This document shows positions 52,415 through 62,071 of a stretch of DNA of 64,000 bases, piece after piece (positions within the stretch are counted from its first letter, which is position 1; each line of letters opens with the position of its first letter). The position numbers and the translations under genes are program-made. This stretch comes from Halorhabdus sp. CBA1104 (GTDB taxonomy: Archaea > Halobacteriota > Halobacteria > Halobacteriales > Haloarculaceae). The stretch covers positions 124,001-188,000 of the forward strand of contig NZ_CP033878.1 in assembly GCF_009690625.1 (NCBI RefSeq), read 5' to 3'. The notes beneath the pieces are model-generated. The model worked only from the letters and a program-made list of their open reading frames with translations. It did not search any database and was not told where the DNA came from.

Positions 52415-53158
52415 ATGCAGGCAACACTACACGACCTGGACGGCGACGCTGACGGCGAGGTCGAGCTGCCGGACGTCTTCGAGACGCCCTACCGGCCCGA
52501 TCTCATCAAGTCGGCGGTGCTTGCCGCCCAGGCCAACCGGAAACAGGCATACGGTGCAGACGACTACGCGGGGATGCGAACGCCCGCAGAATCGCAAGGG
52601 AGCGGCCGCGGTATGGCACACGTCCCACAGCAGGACGGCCGTGCCAGGCGCGTCCCCCAGACCGTCGGTGGTCGCCCCGCACACCCGCCCAAAGAAGAGA
52701 AAGATCAGGCGCCCGCGATCAACGACAAGGAGCGCAAGCAGGCCGTTCGGTCGGCGATCGCGGCGACTACTGACGCGGATCTCGTCGCCGAGCGCGGTCA
52801 CGAATTCGACGACGAGGCCGACTTGCCGCTGATCGTCAGTGACGCCTTCGAGGACCTCCAGAAGACCCAGGCGGTCGTCGACGTCCTCGAAAGCCTCGGT
52901 GTTCACGCGGACATCGAGCGAGCCGACGACGCGACCGTCCGGGCCGGCCAGGGGACGACCCGCGGCCGGAAGTACCGACGGCCGACGTCGATTCTGTTCG
53001 TCACGAGCGAGGAACCGTCGAAGGCCGCCCGCAATCTCGCGGGCGCGGACGTCACGACCGCACGCGAGGTCAACGCTGAAGACCTCGCGCCCGGCGCGAC
53101 GGCCGGTCGCCTCACAGTTTGGACCGAGAGTGCCCTCGCGGAGGTGGCCGACCGATGA
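52415..53158 (+). CDS. rpl4: Ribosomal protein uL4
   Basis: This 247-aa protein reads MQATLHDLDGDADGEVELPD and contains the exit-tunnel extension GMRTPAESQGSGRGMAHVPQ and PQTVGGRPAHPPKEEKDQAP. The ATG at 52415 is preferred over 52411, which is out of frame. It overlaps rpl23 by 4 nt. L4 lines the nascent-chain tunnel; in some organisms it also autoregulates its operon. Confidence 0.98.
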   Translation: MQATLHDLDGDADGEVELPDVFETPYRPDLIKSAVLAAQANRKQAYGADDYAGMRTPAESQGSGRGMAHVPQQDGRARRVPQTVGGRPAHPPKEEKDQAPAINDKERKQAVRSAIAATTDADLVAERGHEFDDEADLPLIVSDAFEDLQKTQAVVDVLESLGVHADIERADDATVRAGQGTTRGRKYRRPTSILFVTSEEPSKAARNLAGADVTTAREVNAEDLAPGATAGRLTVWTESALAEVADR

Positions 53159-53418
53159 CTGATCCGATCAACGTCATCGAGCACCCACACGTCACCGAGA
53201 AGGCGATGGACAAGATGGACTTCGAGAACGCCTTGCAGTTCATCGTCGCACTCGACGCCACCAAAGACGACGTGACCGAGGCGGTCGAAACGCAGTTCGA
53301 CGTGACCGTCGAGAACGTGAACACACAGGTCACCATGAACGGCAACAAGAAGGCAGAGGTTCGGCTTTCCGAGGCGGACGACGCCGAGGAAGTCGCCTCT
53401 CGAATTGGGGTGTTCTAA
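53155..53418 (+). CDS. rpl23: Ribosomal protein uL23
   Basis: This 87-aa protein starts at ATG 53155, overlapping the L4 stop: MTDPINVIEHPHVTEKAMDK, FIVALDATKDDVTEAVETQF, VTVENVNTQVTMNGNKKAEV. It binds domain III of 23S rRNA at the tunnel exit, the dock for SRP. Two bases separate it from rpl2. Confidence 0.97.
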   Translation: MTDPINVIEHPHVTEKAMDKMDFENALQFIVALDATKDDVTEAVETQFDVTVENVNTQVTMNGNKKAEVRLSEADDAEEVASRIGVF

Positions 53419-53420
53419 CA

Positions 53421-54149
53421 ATGGGACGACGCATTCAGGGACAACGACGCGGTCGCGGGACGCCCACGTTCCGGGCACCCTCTCACCGCTACAAGGCGGA
53501 ACTCTCGCATCGGAGCACCGAAGCCACCGAGGGCGACCTCGTCGCGGGCACGGTCGTCGACATCGAACACGACCCCGCCCGCTCGGCGCCGCTTGCGGCC
53601 GTCGAGTTCGAGGACGGCGACCAGCGACTCGTCCTCGCGCCGGAAGGCGTCGGCGTCGGTGACGAGATCCAGGTCGGCGTCTCGGCTTCGATCGAGCCTG
53701 GCAACACGCTCCCGCTGGCTGAGATCCCGGAGGGTATTCAGATCTGCAACGTCGAGGCACAGCCGGGCGACGGCGGCAAGTTCGCCCGTGCCTCCGGTGT
53801 CTCGGCACAACTGATGGCACACGACCGTTCGGTTGCGGTTGTCCAGTTGCCAAGCGACGAGGTTCGACGGCTGGATCCGGATTGTCGGGCGACGATCGGC
53901 GTGGTGGCCGGCGGTGGCCGCACGGAGAAGCCGATGGTCAAGGCCGGCAACAAATATCACAAGATGAAGTCTCGCGGGACGAAGTGGCCGCGGGTTCGCG
54001 GGGTCGCGATGAACGCCGTCGACCACCCGTTCGGTGGTGGCGGCCGCCAGCACCCCGGGAAACCGAAGTCCATCTCGCGGGACGCCCCGCCGGGCCGGAA
54101 GGTGGGCGACATCTCCTCGCGACGCACCGGCCGAGGTGGTGACGAATGA
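53421..54149 (+). CDS. rpl2: Ribosomal protein uL2
   Basis: This 242-aa protein reads MGRRIQGQRRGRGTPTFRAP and contains the conserved VKAGNKYHKMKSRGTKWPRV, RGVAMNAVDHPFGGGGRQHP with the essential His, and PPGRKVGDISSRRTGRG. The TGA overlaps the ATG of a 21-codon mini-ORF (ATGA). L2 is a core peptidyl-transferase-region protein. Confidence 0.98.
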   Translation: MGRRIQGQRRGRGTPTFRAPSHRYKAELSHRSTEATEGDLVAGTVVDIEHDPARSAPLAAVEFEDGDQRLVLAPEGVGVGDEIQVGVSASIEPGNTLPLAEIPEGIQICNVEAQPGDGGKFARASGVSAQLMAHDRSVAVVQLPSDEVRRLDPDCRATIGVVAGGGRTEKPMVKAGNKYHKMKSRGTKWPRVRGVAMNAVDHPFGGGGRQHPGKPKSISRDAPPGRKVGDISSRRTGRGGDE

Positions 54150-54211
54150 GTTCTGTCGCACGCTTCGCGCGCGACAACCTCATGAGTCTCACCGGAGGTG
54201 AGAACGCATGA
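54146..54211 (+). CDS. 21-codon mini-ORF coupling L2 to S19
   Basis: ATG 54146 overlaps the L2 stop, and the TGA at 54209-54211 overlaps the S19 ATG (ATGA at both ends). The peptide would be [21 protein letters not shown]. The first nine bases equal those of S19 (ATGAGTTCT). It also contains TGTCGC/GCGACA pairing (hairpin) and a GGAGGTGA ribosome site 7-14 nt before S19. Could be a leader peptide, a coupling device or a false start of S19 after a small insertion. Confidence 0.4.
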   Translation: MSSVARFARDNLMSLTGGENA

Positions 54212-54633
54212 GTTCTAGTGATTACCAGATCGGCCACGAAGGCGAGTTTACCTACCGTGGTCATACGCTCGAGGAGTTGCAGGAGATGGACGTTGAGGAA
54301 GTCGCGGAACTGTTGCCCGCACGCCAGCGGCGAAGTATCAAACGCGGCCTGTCCTACGAGAAAGAACAGCTGCTCGAAGCGGCCCGTGAGGCCGGCGAGG
54401 AGGAGACGGCAAACAACCCGATCAGGACCCACCTGCGGGATATGCCGATTCTCCCCGAGTTCGTCGGGATCACGTTCGCGGTCCACAACGGCGAGAGCTT
54501 CGAGCGCGTGAACGTCGAGCCGGAGATGCTCGGCCACTACCTGGGCGAGTTCCAGCTCACGCGCACGAGCGTCGAGCACGGACAGGCCGGGATCGGGGCG
54601 ACCCGTTCCTCGAAGTTCGTGCCCCTCAAGTAA
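54208..54633 (+). CDS. rps19: Ribosomal protein uS19
   Basis: This 141-aa protein starts at ATG 54208 after GGAGGTGA. Segments: [60 protein letters not shown] and [20 protein letters not shown]. It binds 16S rRNA in the small-subunit head. A mini-ORF lies upstream. Four bases separate it from rpl22. Confidence 0.98.
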   Translation: MSSSDYQIGHEGEFTYRGHTLEELQEMDVEEVAELLPARQRRSIKRGLSYEKEQLLEAAREAGEEETANNPIRTHLRDMPILPEFVGITFAVHNGESFERVNVEPEMLGHYLGEFQLTRTSVEHGQAGIGATRSSKFVPLK

Positions 54634-54636
54634 CAC

Positions 54637-55110
54637 ATGGGAATCAGCTACTCAGTCGACGCGGATCCGGAGCGGACGGCGAAAGCGATGCTCCGGGAGC
54701 GTCAGATGAGCCACAAGCACAGCAAGGCCATCGCCCGGGAGATCAAGGGCATGACCGCAGAGGACGCGGTCGCCTACCTCGAGGACGTCATCGAGGGCGC
54801 CCAATCAGTGCCGTTTAAATCCCACAACTCGGGCGTCGGCCACCGGAAGGACATCGAGGGTTGGGACGCCGGCCGCTTTCCCGAGAAAGCCAGCGAGGCG
54901 TTCCTCGATCTGCTCGAGAACGCCATCGGCAACGCCGAATACGCGGGTATGGACGGCGACTCGATGGAGATCATGCACGTCGCCGCCCACAAGGTCGGCG
55001 AACAGCGTGGTCGCCAGCCCCGTGCGATGGGCCGAGCCAACGAGTGGAACACGCCGGAGGTCGACGTCGAGTTGATCCTGGTCGAACCCGACGCGGAGGG
55101 TGATGCCTGA
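54637..55110 (+). CDS. rpl22: Ribosomal protein uL22
   Basis: This 157-aa protein reads MGISYSVDADPERTAKAMLR, MSHKHSKAIAREIKGMTAED, SHNSGVGHRKDIEGWDAGRF and AHKVGEQRGRQPRAMGRANE, the long beta-hairpin that reaches the exit tunnel. Its TGA shares a base with the S3 ATG (TGATG). Confidence 0.98.
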   Translation: MGISYSVDADPERTAKAMLRERQMSHKHSKAIAREIKGMTAEDAVAYLEDVIEGAQSVPFKSHNSGVGHRKDIEGWDAGRFPEKASEAFLDLLENAIGNAEYAGMDGDSMEIMHVAAHKVGEQRGRQPRAMGRANEWNTPEVDVELILVEPDAEGDA

Positions 55111-56039
55111 TGGCCGACGAACTGCAGTTCATCGAGGATGGCCTCCAGCGCACCCAGATCGACGAGTTCTTCGAAGACGAACTCGGTCGGGCCGGCTACG
55201 GCGGCATGGAAGTCGCCAAGACGCCGATGGGGACTCAGATCGTCCTCAAGGCCGAGAAACCCGGTATGGTGATCGGCAAGGGTGGGAAGAACATCCGCAA
55301 GATCACCACGACCTTAGAAGAGGAGTTCGGTCTCGAAGATCCGCAGGTCGACGTTCAGGAAGTCGAGGAACCCGACCTCAACGCCCGGATCGTCGCCGAC
55401 CGCCTGGCTAACGCCCTCGAACGCGGTTGGTACTTCCGGAAGGCCGGTCACACCACGATCGACCGGATCATGGAGGCCGGCGCGAAGGGTGCCGAGATCG
55501 TCCTCTCGGGGAAGGTCACGGGTGCACGCTCACGCGTGGAGAAGTTCAACCGTGGCTACATCAAGCACAACGGCGAACCTGCCGAGGACATTGTCGACCA
55601 CGGCCAGGGTGTCGCCGTCATGAAGCTTGGCACCATCGGTGTGGATGTCAAGATCATTCCGCCGGAGGCCGAGCTGCCCGACGACTTCGAGATCTACGAG
55701 GACGTCGACGTCAGCGAGTACGTCGAGGATGTCGAGGGCGACTCCGTCGAGGAGTTGCTGTCCGGCGAGCCCGAGGAGGGCGAGGACGACGCGTCGGCGA
55801 CCGCAGCGGACGCCGAGGCGACGGCCGAGGAAGCGACGCCTGACGAGGAGATCGTCGAAGAAGCCGACGAGGCCGAGGAATTCGACGACGTCGATGTCCC
55901 GGACGATTCGGGTGTCGAGGAAGACCTCGACGAACTCGAGTCGGCCGTCGACGAGGAACTCGACGAGGAGACCGAACAAGAAGCCGAGGAACTCCTCGAC
56001 GAAATGGACGACGAAGACACGGAGGGTGATGCCGAATGA
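55110..56039 (+). CDS. rps3: Ribosomal protein uS3
   Basis: This 309-aa protein has an N-terminal KH domain ([20 protein letters not shown]) and C-terminal fold ([40 protein letters not shown]). A tail of about 100 residues (from about 205) is almost entirely Asp/Glu/Ala ([19 protein letters not shown]), typical of haloarchaeal S3 and an adaptation to high salt. It overlaps rpl29 by 4 nt. Confidence 0.98.
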   Translation: MADELQFIEDGLQRTQIDEFFEDELGRAGYGGMEVAKTPMGTQIVLKAEKPGMVIGKGGKNIRKITTTLEEEFGLEDPQVDVQEVEEPDLNARIVADRLANALERGWYFRKAGHTTIDRIMEAGAKGAEIVLSGKVTGARSRVEKFNRGYIKHNGEPAEDIVDHGQGVAVMKLGTIGVDVKIIPPEAELPDDFEIYEDVDVSEYVEDVEGDSVEELLSGEPEEGEDDASATAADAEATAEEATPDEEIVEEADEAEEFDDVDVPDDSGVEEDLDELESAVDEELDEETEQEAEELLDEMDDEDTEGDAE

Positions 56040-56263
56040 CGATCCTCCATCCCGAGGAGATCCGCGACATGACGGCGGCCGAGCGAGAGGCCGAACTCGA
56101 GGACCTCCAGACGGAACTGCTGAATGCCCGCGCCGTCCAGGCGGCGGGTGGTGCCCCGGAGAACCCGGGCCGCATCAAGGAGATCCGCAAGGCAATAGCG
56201 CGGATCAAGACGATCGAAAACGAAGACAGTGAGGCCGAGACGGCCTCAGAAGGAACAGCGTAA
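56036..56263 (+). CDS. rpl29: Ribosomal protein uL29
   Basis: This 75-aa helical protein reads [60 protein letters not shown] and an acidic end. It sits near the tunnel exit beside L23. The last base of the stop is shared with the rnp1 ATG. Confidence 0.97.
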   Translation: MTILHPEEIRDMTAAEREAELEDLQTELLNARAVQAAGGAPENPGRIKEIRKAIARIKTIENEDSEAETASEGTA

Positions 56264-56580
56264 TGCCACGCACACCCGCCACCCTGGCTCGCCACGAACT
56301 GCTCGGGCTCGCCGCTCGCGTCAGCGATGCGGCCGATCCTGGGCTCGTGGGTATCGACGGTACGGTCGTCGCCGAGTCGACCAACACCGTCTCGATCGAG
56401 CACGGTGGGCGGACGTGGCAGGTTCCCAAGGCCGGCGCGACGTTCGCGTTCGACCTGCCCGGCGACGCGGGGGCCAGCCCAGATGCGGGCGAACCCGTTA
56501 CCGTCGCCGTCGATGGGGAGCGATTGATCGCTCGCCCGGCCAGACGGACCGAACGCAGAGGTGAATCCACATGGCGCTAG
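56263..56580 (+). CDS. rnp1: RNase P protein component 1 (Rpp29/Pop4)
   Basis: This 105-aa protein contributes to RNase P, which matures tRNA 5' ends. Features: [40 protein letters not shown] and [15 protein letters not shown], an Sm-like barrel. The ending ([11 protein letters not shown]) overlaps S17 by 10 nt. Its position between L29 and S17 is conserved in archaea. Confidence 0.95.
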   Translation: MPRTPATLARHELLGLAARVSDAADPGLVGIDGTVVAESTNTVSIEHGGRTWQVPKAGATFAFDLPGDAGASPDAGEPVTVAVDGERLIARPARRTERRGESTWR

Positions 56581-56897
56581 GACTGAACGTACGACAACCG
56601 GATGCGACCTGCGACGATCAAAACTGCCCGTTCCACGGAACCCTTTCCGTGCGGGGACAGACGATCGAAGGCACCGTCGCGTCCACAGATATGGACAAGA
56701 CCGTCGTCGTCGAGCGCGAGTACGACGTACCCGTGCCGAAGTATGACCGCCTGATGAAACGGCGGAGTCGGATTCCAGCCCACGCACCCCCGTGCGTGGA
56801 CCTGGCGGAAGGCGACACGGTCACGATTGCAGAGACCCGACCACTCTCGAAGACGAAGTCTCACGTAGTGGTCGAGAAACACGGAGGTGCGGACTGA
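56571..56897 (+). CDS. rps17: Ribosomal protein uS17
   Basis: This 108-aa protein reads [20 protein letters not shown] (with two Cys), [20 protein letters not shown] and [20 protein letters not shown], the OB-fold S17 core. It starts inside the rnp1 frame (10-nt overlap). Its last base is the first base of the L14 ATG. Confidence 0.97.
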   Translation: MALGLNVRQPDATCDDQNCPFHGTLSVRGQTIEGTVASTDMDKTVVVEREYDVPVPKYDRLMKRRSRIPAHAPPCVDLAEGDTVTIAETRPLSKTKSHVVVEKHGGAD

Positions 56898-57295
56898 TGG
56901 AAGCCCTCAATGCCGACGTCACCCAGGGCTTAGAGAAAGGCTCGCTGATCACGTGTGCCGACAACACGGGCGCACGTGAACTCAAAGTCATCAGCGTTGC
57001 TGGCTACTCCGGGACCAAAAACCGCCACCCGAAGGCGGGAATCGGTGAAAAGATCACTGTTTCGGTGACCAAGGGCACGCCGGAGATGCGCCGCCAGGTC
57101 CTCGAAGCAGTGGTCGTTCGTCAGCGCAAGCCGATCCGGCGACCGGACGGCCAGCGCGTGAAGTTCGAAGACAACGCGGCGGTCATCGTCGACGAGAACG
57201 AAGACCCCCGCGGCACCGAGATCAAGGGCCCGATTGCCCGCGAGGTGGCCGAACGCTTTGGCTCCATCGCCTCGACTGCTACGATGATCGTCTAG
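56897..57295 (+). CDS. rpl14: Ribosomal protein uL14
   Basis: This 132-aa protein starts at ATG 56897, 8 nt after [87 protein letters not shown]. It contacts the small subunit in the 70S bridge B8 region. Confidence 0.98.
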   Translation: MEALNADVTQGLEKGSLITCADNTGARELKVISVAGYSGTKNRHPKAGIGEKITVSVTKGTPEMRRQVLEAVVVRQRKPIRRPDGQRVKFEDNAAVIVDENEDPRGTEIKGPIAREVAERFGSIASTATMIV

Positions 57296-57297
57296 CT

Positions 57298-57651
57298 ATG
57301 AGTGAACAACCAACCAAACAGCGCAATCAGACCGAGCGCGCTCCGTTGCACGAGCGACACAAGCAGGTCCGTTCGACGCTTTCGACGGACCTCCGTGAGG
57401 AGTACGGACAGCGTCGTGTCCGCGTCAACGCGGGCGATACGGTCGAGGTCATGCGCGGCGACTTCGCCGGCGAGGAAGGCGAGGTTACCGATGTCGACCT
57501 CCGAGACGCGACGATTAGCGTCGAAGAGGTCACTGTCGAGACTGCCGACGGCGAGGAAACCCCCCGCCGGTTGGAGGCTAGTAACGTTCGCGTGACGGAC
57601 CTCGACCTGTCTGATGACGTGCGACGGCAGCGACTCGAGGAGGACGAATAA
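57298..57651 (+). CDS. rpl24: Ribosomal protein uL24
   Basis: This 117-aa protein includes RHKQVRSTLSTDLREEYGQR, RVNAGDTVEVMRGDFAGEEG and EVTDVDLRDATISVEEVTVE (KOW domain), with the YGQRRVRVNAGD stretch typical of L24/L26. It is an early assembly factor. Its TAA directly abuts the S4e ATG. Confidence 0.97.
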   Translation: MSEQPTKQRNQTERAPLHERHKQVRSTLSTDLREEYGQRRVRVNAGDTVEVMRGDFAGEEGEVTDVDLRDATISVEEVTVETADGEETPRRLEASNVRVTDLDLSDDVRRQRLEEDE

Positions 57652-58452
57652 ATGAGTAACCACCAGAAACGACTCTCGGTACCGGAACGCTGGCCCGTCG
57701 AGCGCAAGACCGAGACCTTCACCGTGTCGGCCGACGCCGGCCCACACGGCGAGGCGGGCGTACCCCTGTTGATCGTCCTTCGGGACGTTCTGGGGTACGT
57801 CGACAGCCGCAAGGAGGCCCGGTTCGCACTCGATCAGGACCAGGTGTTGATCAACGGCGAGCCCGAAAGTGACGAAACGCGTCCGGTGGGAATGTTCGAC
57901 ATTCTCGCCTTCAGGGAACGCGAGGAGTTTTACCGGATCTTCCCCGGCGATGGTGGTCGGCTCGCGCTGACTCCCATCGACGAGGAATCCGCCCAATCCA
58001 AACTGGGCAAGATCGTCGAGAAACGCAACGTCCCTGGCGGCGACGTGCAGCTGACCCTACACGACGGTGAGACGCTGCTGGTCGGCGAGGACGACCCTTA
58101 CACGCCTAACGACTCGATCGTCGTGGCCAACGAAGACGAGGAGATCGTCGCCCACTTCACCTACGAGGAGGGCGCACTCGTCACCGCCGTCGACGGCCAG
58201 CACGCCGGCGAGATCGGCGAGATCGAGACGATCCAAGTCACGGCAAGCAGTGCCGACAACAACGTCATCGTCGAACGGACGGACGGCTCGACCTTCGAAA
58301 CCGTCGAGGAGTACGTCGTCGTCATCGACGAGAACTTCACGAGCGACGACGAGAGCAGCGATGACGATTCGGCAGCCGACGAGGAAACCGAAGACGTCGT
58401 TGACGAAGACGCTGTGGCTGCCGACGACGAAGACGGAGGTGACGACGAATGA
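57652..58452 (+). CDS. rps4e: Ribosomal protein eS4
   Basis: This 266-aa archaeal/eukaryotic-type protein has an S4 domain ([40 protein letters not shown]) and a KOW-like domain ([20 protein letters not shown]). An acidic tail of about 40 residues ([19 protein letters not shown]) follows. It overlaps rpl5 by 4 nt. Unrelated to bacterial uS4. Confidence 0.97.
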   Translation: MSNHQKRLSVPERWPVERKTETFTVSADAGPHGEAGVPLLIVLRDVLGYVDSRKEARFALDQDQVLINGEPESDETRPVGMFDILAFREREEFYRIFPGDGGRLALTPIDEESAQSKLGKIVEKRNVPGGDVQLTLHDGETLLVGEDDPYTPNDSIVVANEDEEIVAHFTYEEGALVTAVDGQHAGEIGEIETIQVTASSADNNVIVERTDGSTFETVEEYVVVIDENFTSDDESSDDDSAADEETEDVVDEDAVAADDEDGGDDE

Positions 58453-58976
58453 GCTCCGAGACCGAGGCCGGGTTCCACCCGATGCGTGAACCGTCGGTCG
58501 AGAAGGTCGTCGTCCACATGGGTATCGGCCGCGGTGGCCAGGAACTCGCCGACGCAGAGGAGATTTTGGCTGAGATTGCGGGCCAACAGCCGGTCCGGAC
58601 GACTGCCAGAGAGACTGTCGGCGAGTTCGACATCCGCGAGGGTGATCCGGTCGGGACGAAAGTCACGCTTCGTGACGAGGCCGCCGAGTCGTTCCTCGAG
58701 ACAGCCCTCGAATTGGCTGATCTCGAGGCTACACAGTTCGACGAGACTGGCAACTTCAGCTTCGGGATCGAGGAACACACCGATTTCCCGAGCCAGGAGT
58801 ACGATCCGACGATCGGAATCTACGGATTTGACGTGACGGTCAACCTGACGCGCCCGGGCTACCGGGTCAGCAAACGGGATAAGGCCTCACGCCCGATTCC
58901 GTCGAATCATCGACTCGACCCTGCAGACGCCGTCGCATTCGTCGAGTCGACCTTCGACGTGGAGGTGAGCGAATGA
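58449..58976 (+). CDS. rpl5: Ribosomal protein uL5
   Basis: This 175-aa protein binds 5S r[83 protein letters not shown]. It starts after AGGTGACG on overlapping ATGA and overlaps the S14 start. Confidence 0.98.
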   Translation: MSSETEAGFHPMREPSVEKVVVHMGIGRGGQELADAEEILAEIAGQQPVRTTARETVGEFDIREGDPVGTKVTLRDEAAESFLETALELADLEATQFDETGNFSFGIEEHTDFPSQEYDPTIGIYGFDVTVNLTRPGYRVSKRDKASRPIPSNHRLDPADAVAFVESTFDVEVSE

Positions 58977-59164
58977 GCGAGAGTGAAACTGACGCCGACG
59001 CGGGCGAACAAACCGGCGAGCAGGCCGCCAAACGGACCGGCCAGCTCGAAGCCTGCCAGCGGTGCGGTCGCAAGCAGGGTCTGGTCGGCAAATACGATAT
59101 GTACCTGTGTCGGCAATGTTTCCGGGAGATTGCCCGCGACATGGGATTCAAGAAGTACAGCTAA
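58973..59164 (+). CDS. rps14: Ribosomal protein uS14 (zinc-finger type)
   Basis: This 63-aa protein reads [20 protein letters not shown] and then the zinc site [12 protein letters not shown] ... [18 protein letters not shown]. The acidic N-terminus of about 25 residues is a halophilic addition to the zinc core. It overlaps rpl5 by 4 nt. Confidence 0.97.
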   Translation: MSESETDADAGEQTGEQAAKRTGQLEACQRCGRKQGLVGKYDMYLCRQCFREIARDMGFKKYS

Positions 59165-59166
59165 CG

Positions 59167-59559
59167 ATGACGGGTAACGATCCACTCAGTGCCGCTCTCT
59201 CCGGCGTCGATAACGCCGAGAGCGTTGGCAAACTGACGTACACAGTCGAGCCCGCCTCGAACGAGATCGGCAGTGTCCTCGAAGTGTTCTACGATCGAGG
59301 ATACATCGACGGCTTCGAGCGCGTCGAGGACGGCAAAGCCGGGCAGTTCGAGGTCGAATTGAAAGGTGCGATCAACGAGTGTGGCTCGGTCAAGCCCCGC
59401 TATACCGCGGGCGCCGATGAGTTCGAGCAGTGGGAGAAGCGATTCCTCCCGGCCCGTGACTACGGGACACTCATCGTGACCACGAGCCACGGGATCATGA
59501 GCCACTACGAGGCCCGCGAGGCGGGCATCGGTGGCCAGGTGATCGCGTACGTATACTGA
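59167..59559 (+). CDS. rps8: Ribosomal protein uS8
   Basis: This 130-aa protein starts at ATG 59167: MTGNDPLSAALSGVDNAESV, KPRYTAGADEFEQWEKRFLP, ARDYGTLIVTTSHGIMSHYE and the end GGQVIAYVY. It binds helix 21 of 16S rRNA; in bacteria the homologue represses the spc operon. Start chosen by S14 spacing. Confidence 0.98.
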   Translation: MTGNDPLSAALSGVDNAESVGKLTYTVEPASNEIGSVLEVFYDRGYIDGFERVEDGKAGQFEVELKGAINECGSVKPRYTAGADEFEQWEKRFLPARDYGTLIVTTSHGIMSHYEAREAGIGGQVIAYVY

Positions 59560-59561
59560 CA

Positions 59562-60098
59562 ATGCCACGCACAGAACTACAGCTACCTGACGAAGTCAGT
59601 GCCGAGGTCGACCACCTCGAACTCACTGTCGAGGGACCCGAAGGCAGCGTGACGCGTCGACTCTGGTATCCGGATGTCACTGTCGATGTCGAAGACGAGA
59701 CGATCGTCATCGAATCGACCGAGGACGACGCCGAGACGATGTCCACGTTGGGGACCTTCGAGAGCCACGTGCGCAACATGTTCCACGGCGTCACCGAGGG
59801 ATGGACCTACGAGATGGAGGTCTTCTACTCACACTTCCCGATGCAGGTGCGCGCCGAGAGCGAGGAAGTCGTCATCGAGAACTTCCTCGGTGAGAAGGCT
59901 CCCCGCCGGACGCCGATCCACGGCGAGACCGACGTCGAGATCGACGAAGAACAGATCACGCTCCGTGGTCCCAGTATCGAAGACGTCGGCCAGACGGCCG
60001 CGGATATCGAACAGCTCACCCGTGTCACCGACAAAGACGTCCGGGTGTTCCAGGACGGCGTCTACATCACGGACAAACCGAATCGAGGTGAGGTCTGA
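59562..60098 (+). CDS. rpl6: Ribosomal protein uL6
   Basis: This 178-aa two-domain protein: [80 protein letters not shown]. It lies at the factor-binding centre with 23S rRNA domain VI. The TGA shares a base with the L32e ATG. Confidence 0.98.
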   Translation: MPRTELQLPDEVSAEVDHLELTVEGPEGSVTRRLWYPDVTVDVEDETIVIESTEDDAETMSTLGTFESHVRNMFHGVTEGWTYEMEVFYSHFPMQVRAESEEVVIENFLGEKAPRRTPIHGETDVEIDEEQITLRGPSIEDVGQTAADIEQLTRVTDKDVRVFQDGVYITDKPNRGEV

Positions 60099-61066
60099 TG
60101 GCTGAGGAAGAACCTACGGAACTTACGGACGTCGGCGGCATTGGCGACCAGACGGCCGACGCATTGGCCGAGGCCGGATTCGAAACTGTCGACGATCTGC
60201 GAGCAGCAGACGAATCGGCACTCACGGAGGTCGAGGGAATCGGTAACGCCCTGGCGGCCCGGATCAAGGCCGACGTCGGCGACGTCGAGGTTGCAGACGA
60301 CGCCGATGCCGAGGTCGAAGACGCTTCGACCGACGAGGACGAGTCCGCAGGCGACACGGAGACACTCGCGGACTACGAGGGGCTGACGGATATCAGCGGC
60401 GTCAGCGAGGAGACGGCAGATGCCTTGAGCGAAGCTGGCTTCGAGACTGTCGAAGCCGTCGCACGCGCCGATCAGGACGCCCTTACCGAGGTCGAGAGCG
60501 TCGGAAACGCTCTGGCGGCCCGGATCCAGGCTGACGTCGGCGAACTCGACGTCTCGGAGGCCGAAGCTGCCGACGTCGAGGAGGCAGGAGAGGCCGCTGA
60601 GGAAGCCGAGGATGTCGAGACTGAACTGCAGCCTCGTGGGCTGGTCGACAAGCAGCCGGATCTCTCCGACGAGGAGGCCCGGCTGCTGGTCCAGCGCCGC
60701 CGCGAAGGCAAGCCGCAGTTCAATCGACAGGACTACCACAAGAAAAAGCGCGTGCCGACGTCTTGGCGACGACCGCGGGGCACCCTCTCGAAGCAGCGCC
60801 GCGGCATCAAGGGCAAAGGCGACACGGTCGAGGCCGGGTTCCGCACTCCCAAGGCGACTCGCGGATTGCACCCCTCCGGCTTCGAGGAAGTTCGCGTCCA
60901 CAACGTCGACGATCTCGACGGTGTCGACGGGGATACCCAAGCGGTGCGCATCGCCTCGAAAGTCGGGGCACGCAAGCGCGAACGGATCGAAGAGCGCGCC
61001 GAGAGCGAGGAGATTCGCGTACTCAATCCCACCTACGTCGAAGTCGAGGTGAGCGACGATGAGTGA
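60098..61066 (+). CDS. rpl32e: Ribosomal protein eL32 with duplicated N-terminal helix-hairpin-helix domain
   Basis: This 322-aa protein is far longer than the usual haloarchaeal L32e (about 240 aa). Two closely similar helix-hairpin-helix units, about residues 8-61 ([20 protein letters not shown] ... [17 protein letters not shown]) and 96-148 ([20 protein letters not shown] ... [17 protein letters not shown]), lie in tandem with acidic linkers. The L32e core follows from about 185 ([39 protein letters not shown]). In Haloarcula one such unit is found. Overlaps rpl19e by 8 nt. Confidence 0.97.
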   Translation: MAEEEPTELTDVGGIGDQTADALAEAGFETVDDLRAADESALTEVEGIGNALAARIKADVGDVEVADDADAEVEDASTDEDESAGDTETLADYEGLTDISGVSEETADALSEAGFETVEAVARADQDALTEVESVGNALAARIQADVGELDVSEAEAADVEEAGEAAEEAEDVETELQPRGLVDKQPDLSDEEARLLVQRRREGKPQFNRQDYHKKKRVPTSWRRPRGTLSKQRRGIKGKGDTVEAGFRTPKATRGLHPSGFEEVRVHNVDDLDGVDGDTQAVRIASKVGARKRERIEERAESEEIRVLNPTYVEVEVSDDE

Positions 61067-61508
61067 TCTCAGCGCACAGAAGCGACTGGCGGCAGACGTT
61101 CTGGACGTCGGGCAGAACCGCGTCTGGTTCGACCCCGAGGCACAGGGCGAAATCGCGGATGCGATCACCCGCGAGGACGTCCGTGACCTGATCGACCAGG
61201 GCATCATCCGCACGAAAGAAAAGAGTGGGAACTCCCGCGGTCGGGCCAAAGAGCGCCAAGAGAAGCGCGCCTACGGCCACCAGAAGGGACACGGGTCCCG
61301 GAAGGGTTCCGCGGGAGCCCGACAGAACGAGAAAGACGACTGGGTGTCCCGCATTCGGGCCCAGCGCGAGCGGCTGCGAGAACTCCGGGACAGTGGCGAA
61401 CTGTCGCCGACGGAGTATCGCAAACTGTACGATCAGGCCAGCGGCGGCGAATTCGACGACGTCGGTGACCTGAACCGATATATCGACGACCAACACGGTG
61501 ATCAGTGA
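61059..61508 (+). CDS. rpl19e: Ribosomal protein eL19
   Basis: This 149-aa protein reads [60 protein letters not shown] and [20 protein letters not shown]. It reaches from 23S rRNA to the small subunit. Its stop overlaps the L18 ATG by one base. Confidence 0.98.
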   Translation: MSDLSAQKRLAADVLDVGQNRVWFDPEAQGEIADAITREDVRDLIDQGIIRTKEKSGNSRGRAKERQEKRAYGHQKGHGSRKGSAGARQNEKDDWVSRIRAQRERLRELRDSGELSPTEYRKLYDQASGGEFDDVGDLNRYIDDQHGDQ

Positions 61509-62071
61509 TGGCGACAGGACCACGCTACAAGGTGCCGATGCGTCGGCGCCGCGAATCTCGGACGGACTACCATCAGCGGTTGCGCCTGCTGAAATCCGGC
61601 AAGCCACGCCTCGTGGCGCGGCTCTCGAACAGCCAGGCCAGGGCGCAGCTGGTGACAACGGGTCCCAACGGTGACGAGACTGTTGCAGCGGCCACGGCCA
61701 ACGACCTCGCCGAGTACGGCTGGGAGGCGCCGACGGGCAACCTGCCCGCCGCGTACCTGACCGGACTGCTCGCGGGGCTGCGGGCGATCGAGGCCGGCTA
61801 CGAGGAGGCAGTGCTGGACATTGGGCTCAACACGCCGACGCCAGGAAGTAAAGTATTCGCGATCCAGGAAGGAGCGATCGACGCCGGCCTGGAGATTCCC
61901 CACAACGACGATGTCCTGGCCGAGTGGCCACGGACGCGCGGCGAGCACATCGCCGAGTACGCCGAGTCCCTCGATGAGGGGCTCTATAGTGGGGAATTCG
62001 ACGCGACAGAACTGCCCGCACACTTTGACGCAGTGCGGGAGACGCTACTCGAAGGTGACATCGAACTATGA
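61508..62071 (+). CDS. rpl18: Ribosomal protein uL18
   Basis: This 187-aa protein binds 5S rRNA with L5: [60 protein letters not shown] and [23 protein letters not shown] 61508 is chosen over the GTG one codon upstream because of the TGATG coupling. It overlaps rps5 by 4 nt. Confidence 0.97.
   Translation: MATGPRYKVPMRRRRESRTDYHQRLRLLKSGKPRLVARLSNSQARAQLVTTGPNGDETVAAATANDLAEYGWEAPTGNLPAAYLTGLLAGLRAIEAGYEEAVLDIGLNTPTPGSKVFAIQEGAIDAGLEIPHNDDVLAEWPRTRGEHIAEYAESLDEGLYSGEFDATELPAHFDAVRETLLEGDIEL

Noticed and set aside
55530-56050. Long minus-strand Ser-rich and Arg-rich frames over the S3 tail
   Set aside because: They arise from the Asp/Glu-rich repeat codons of the S3 acidic tail read backwards.
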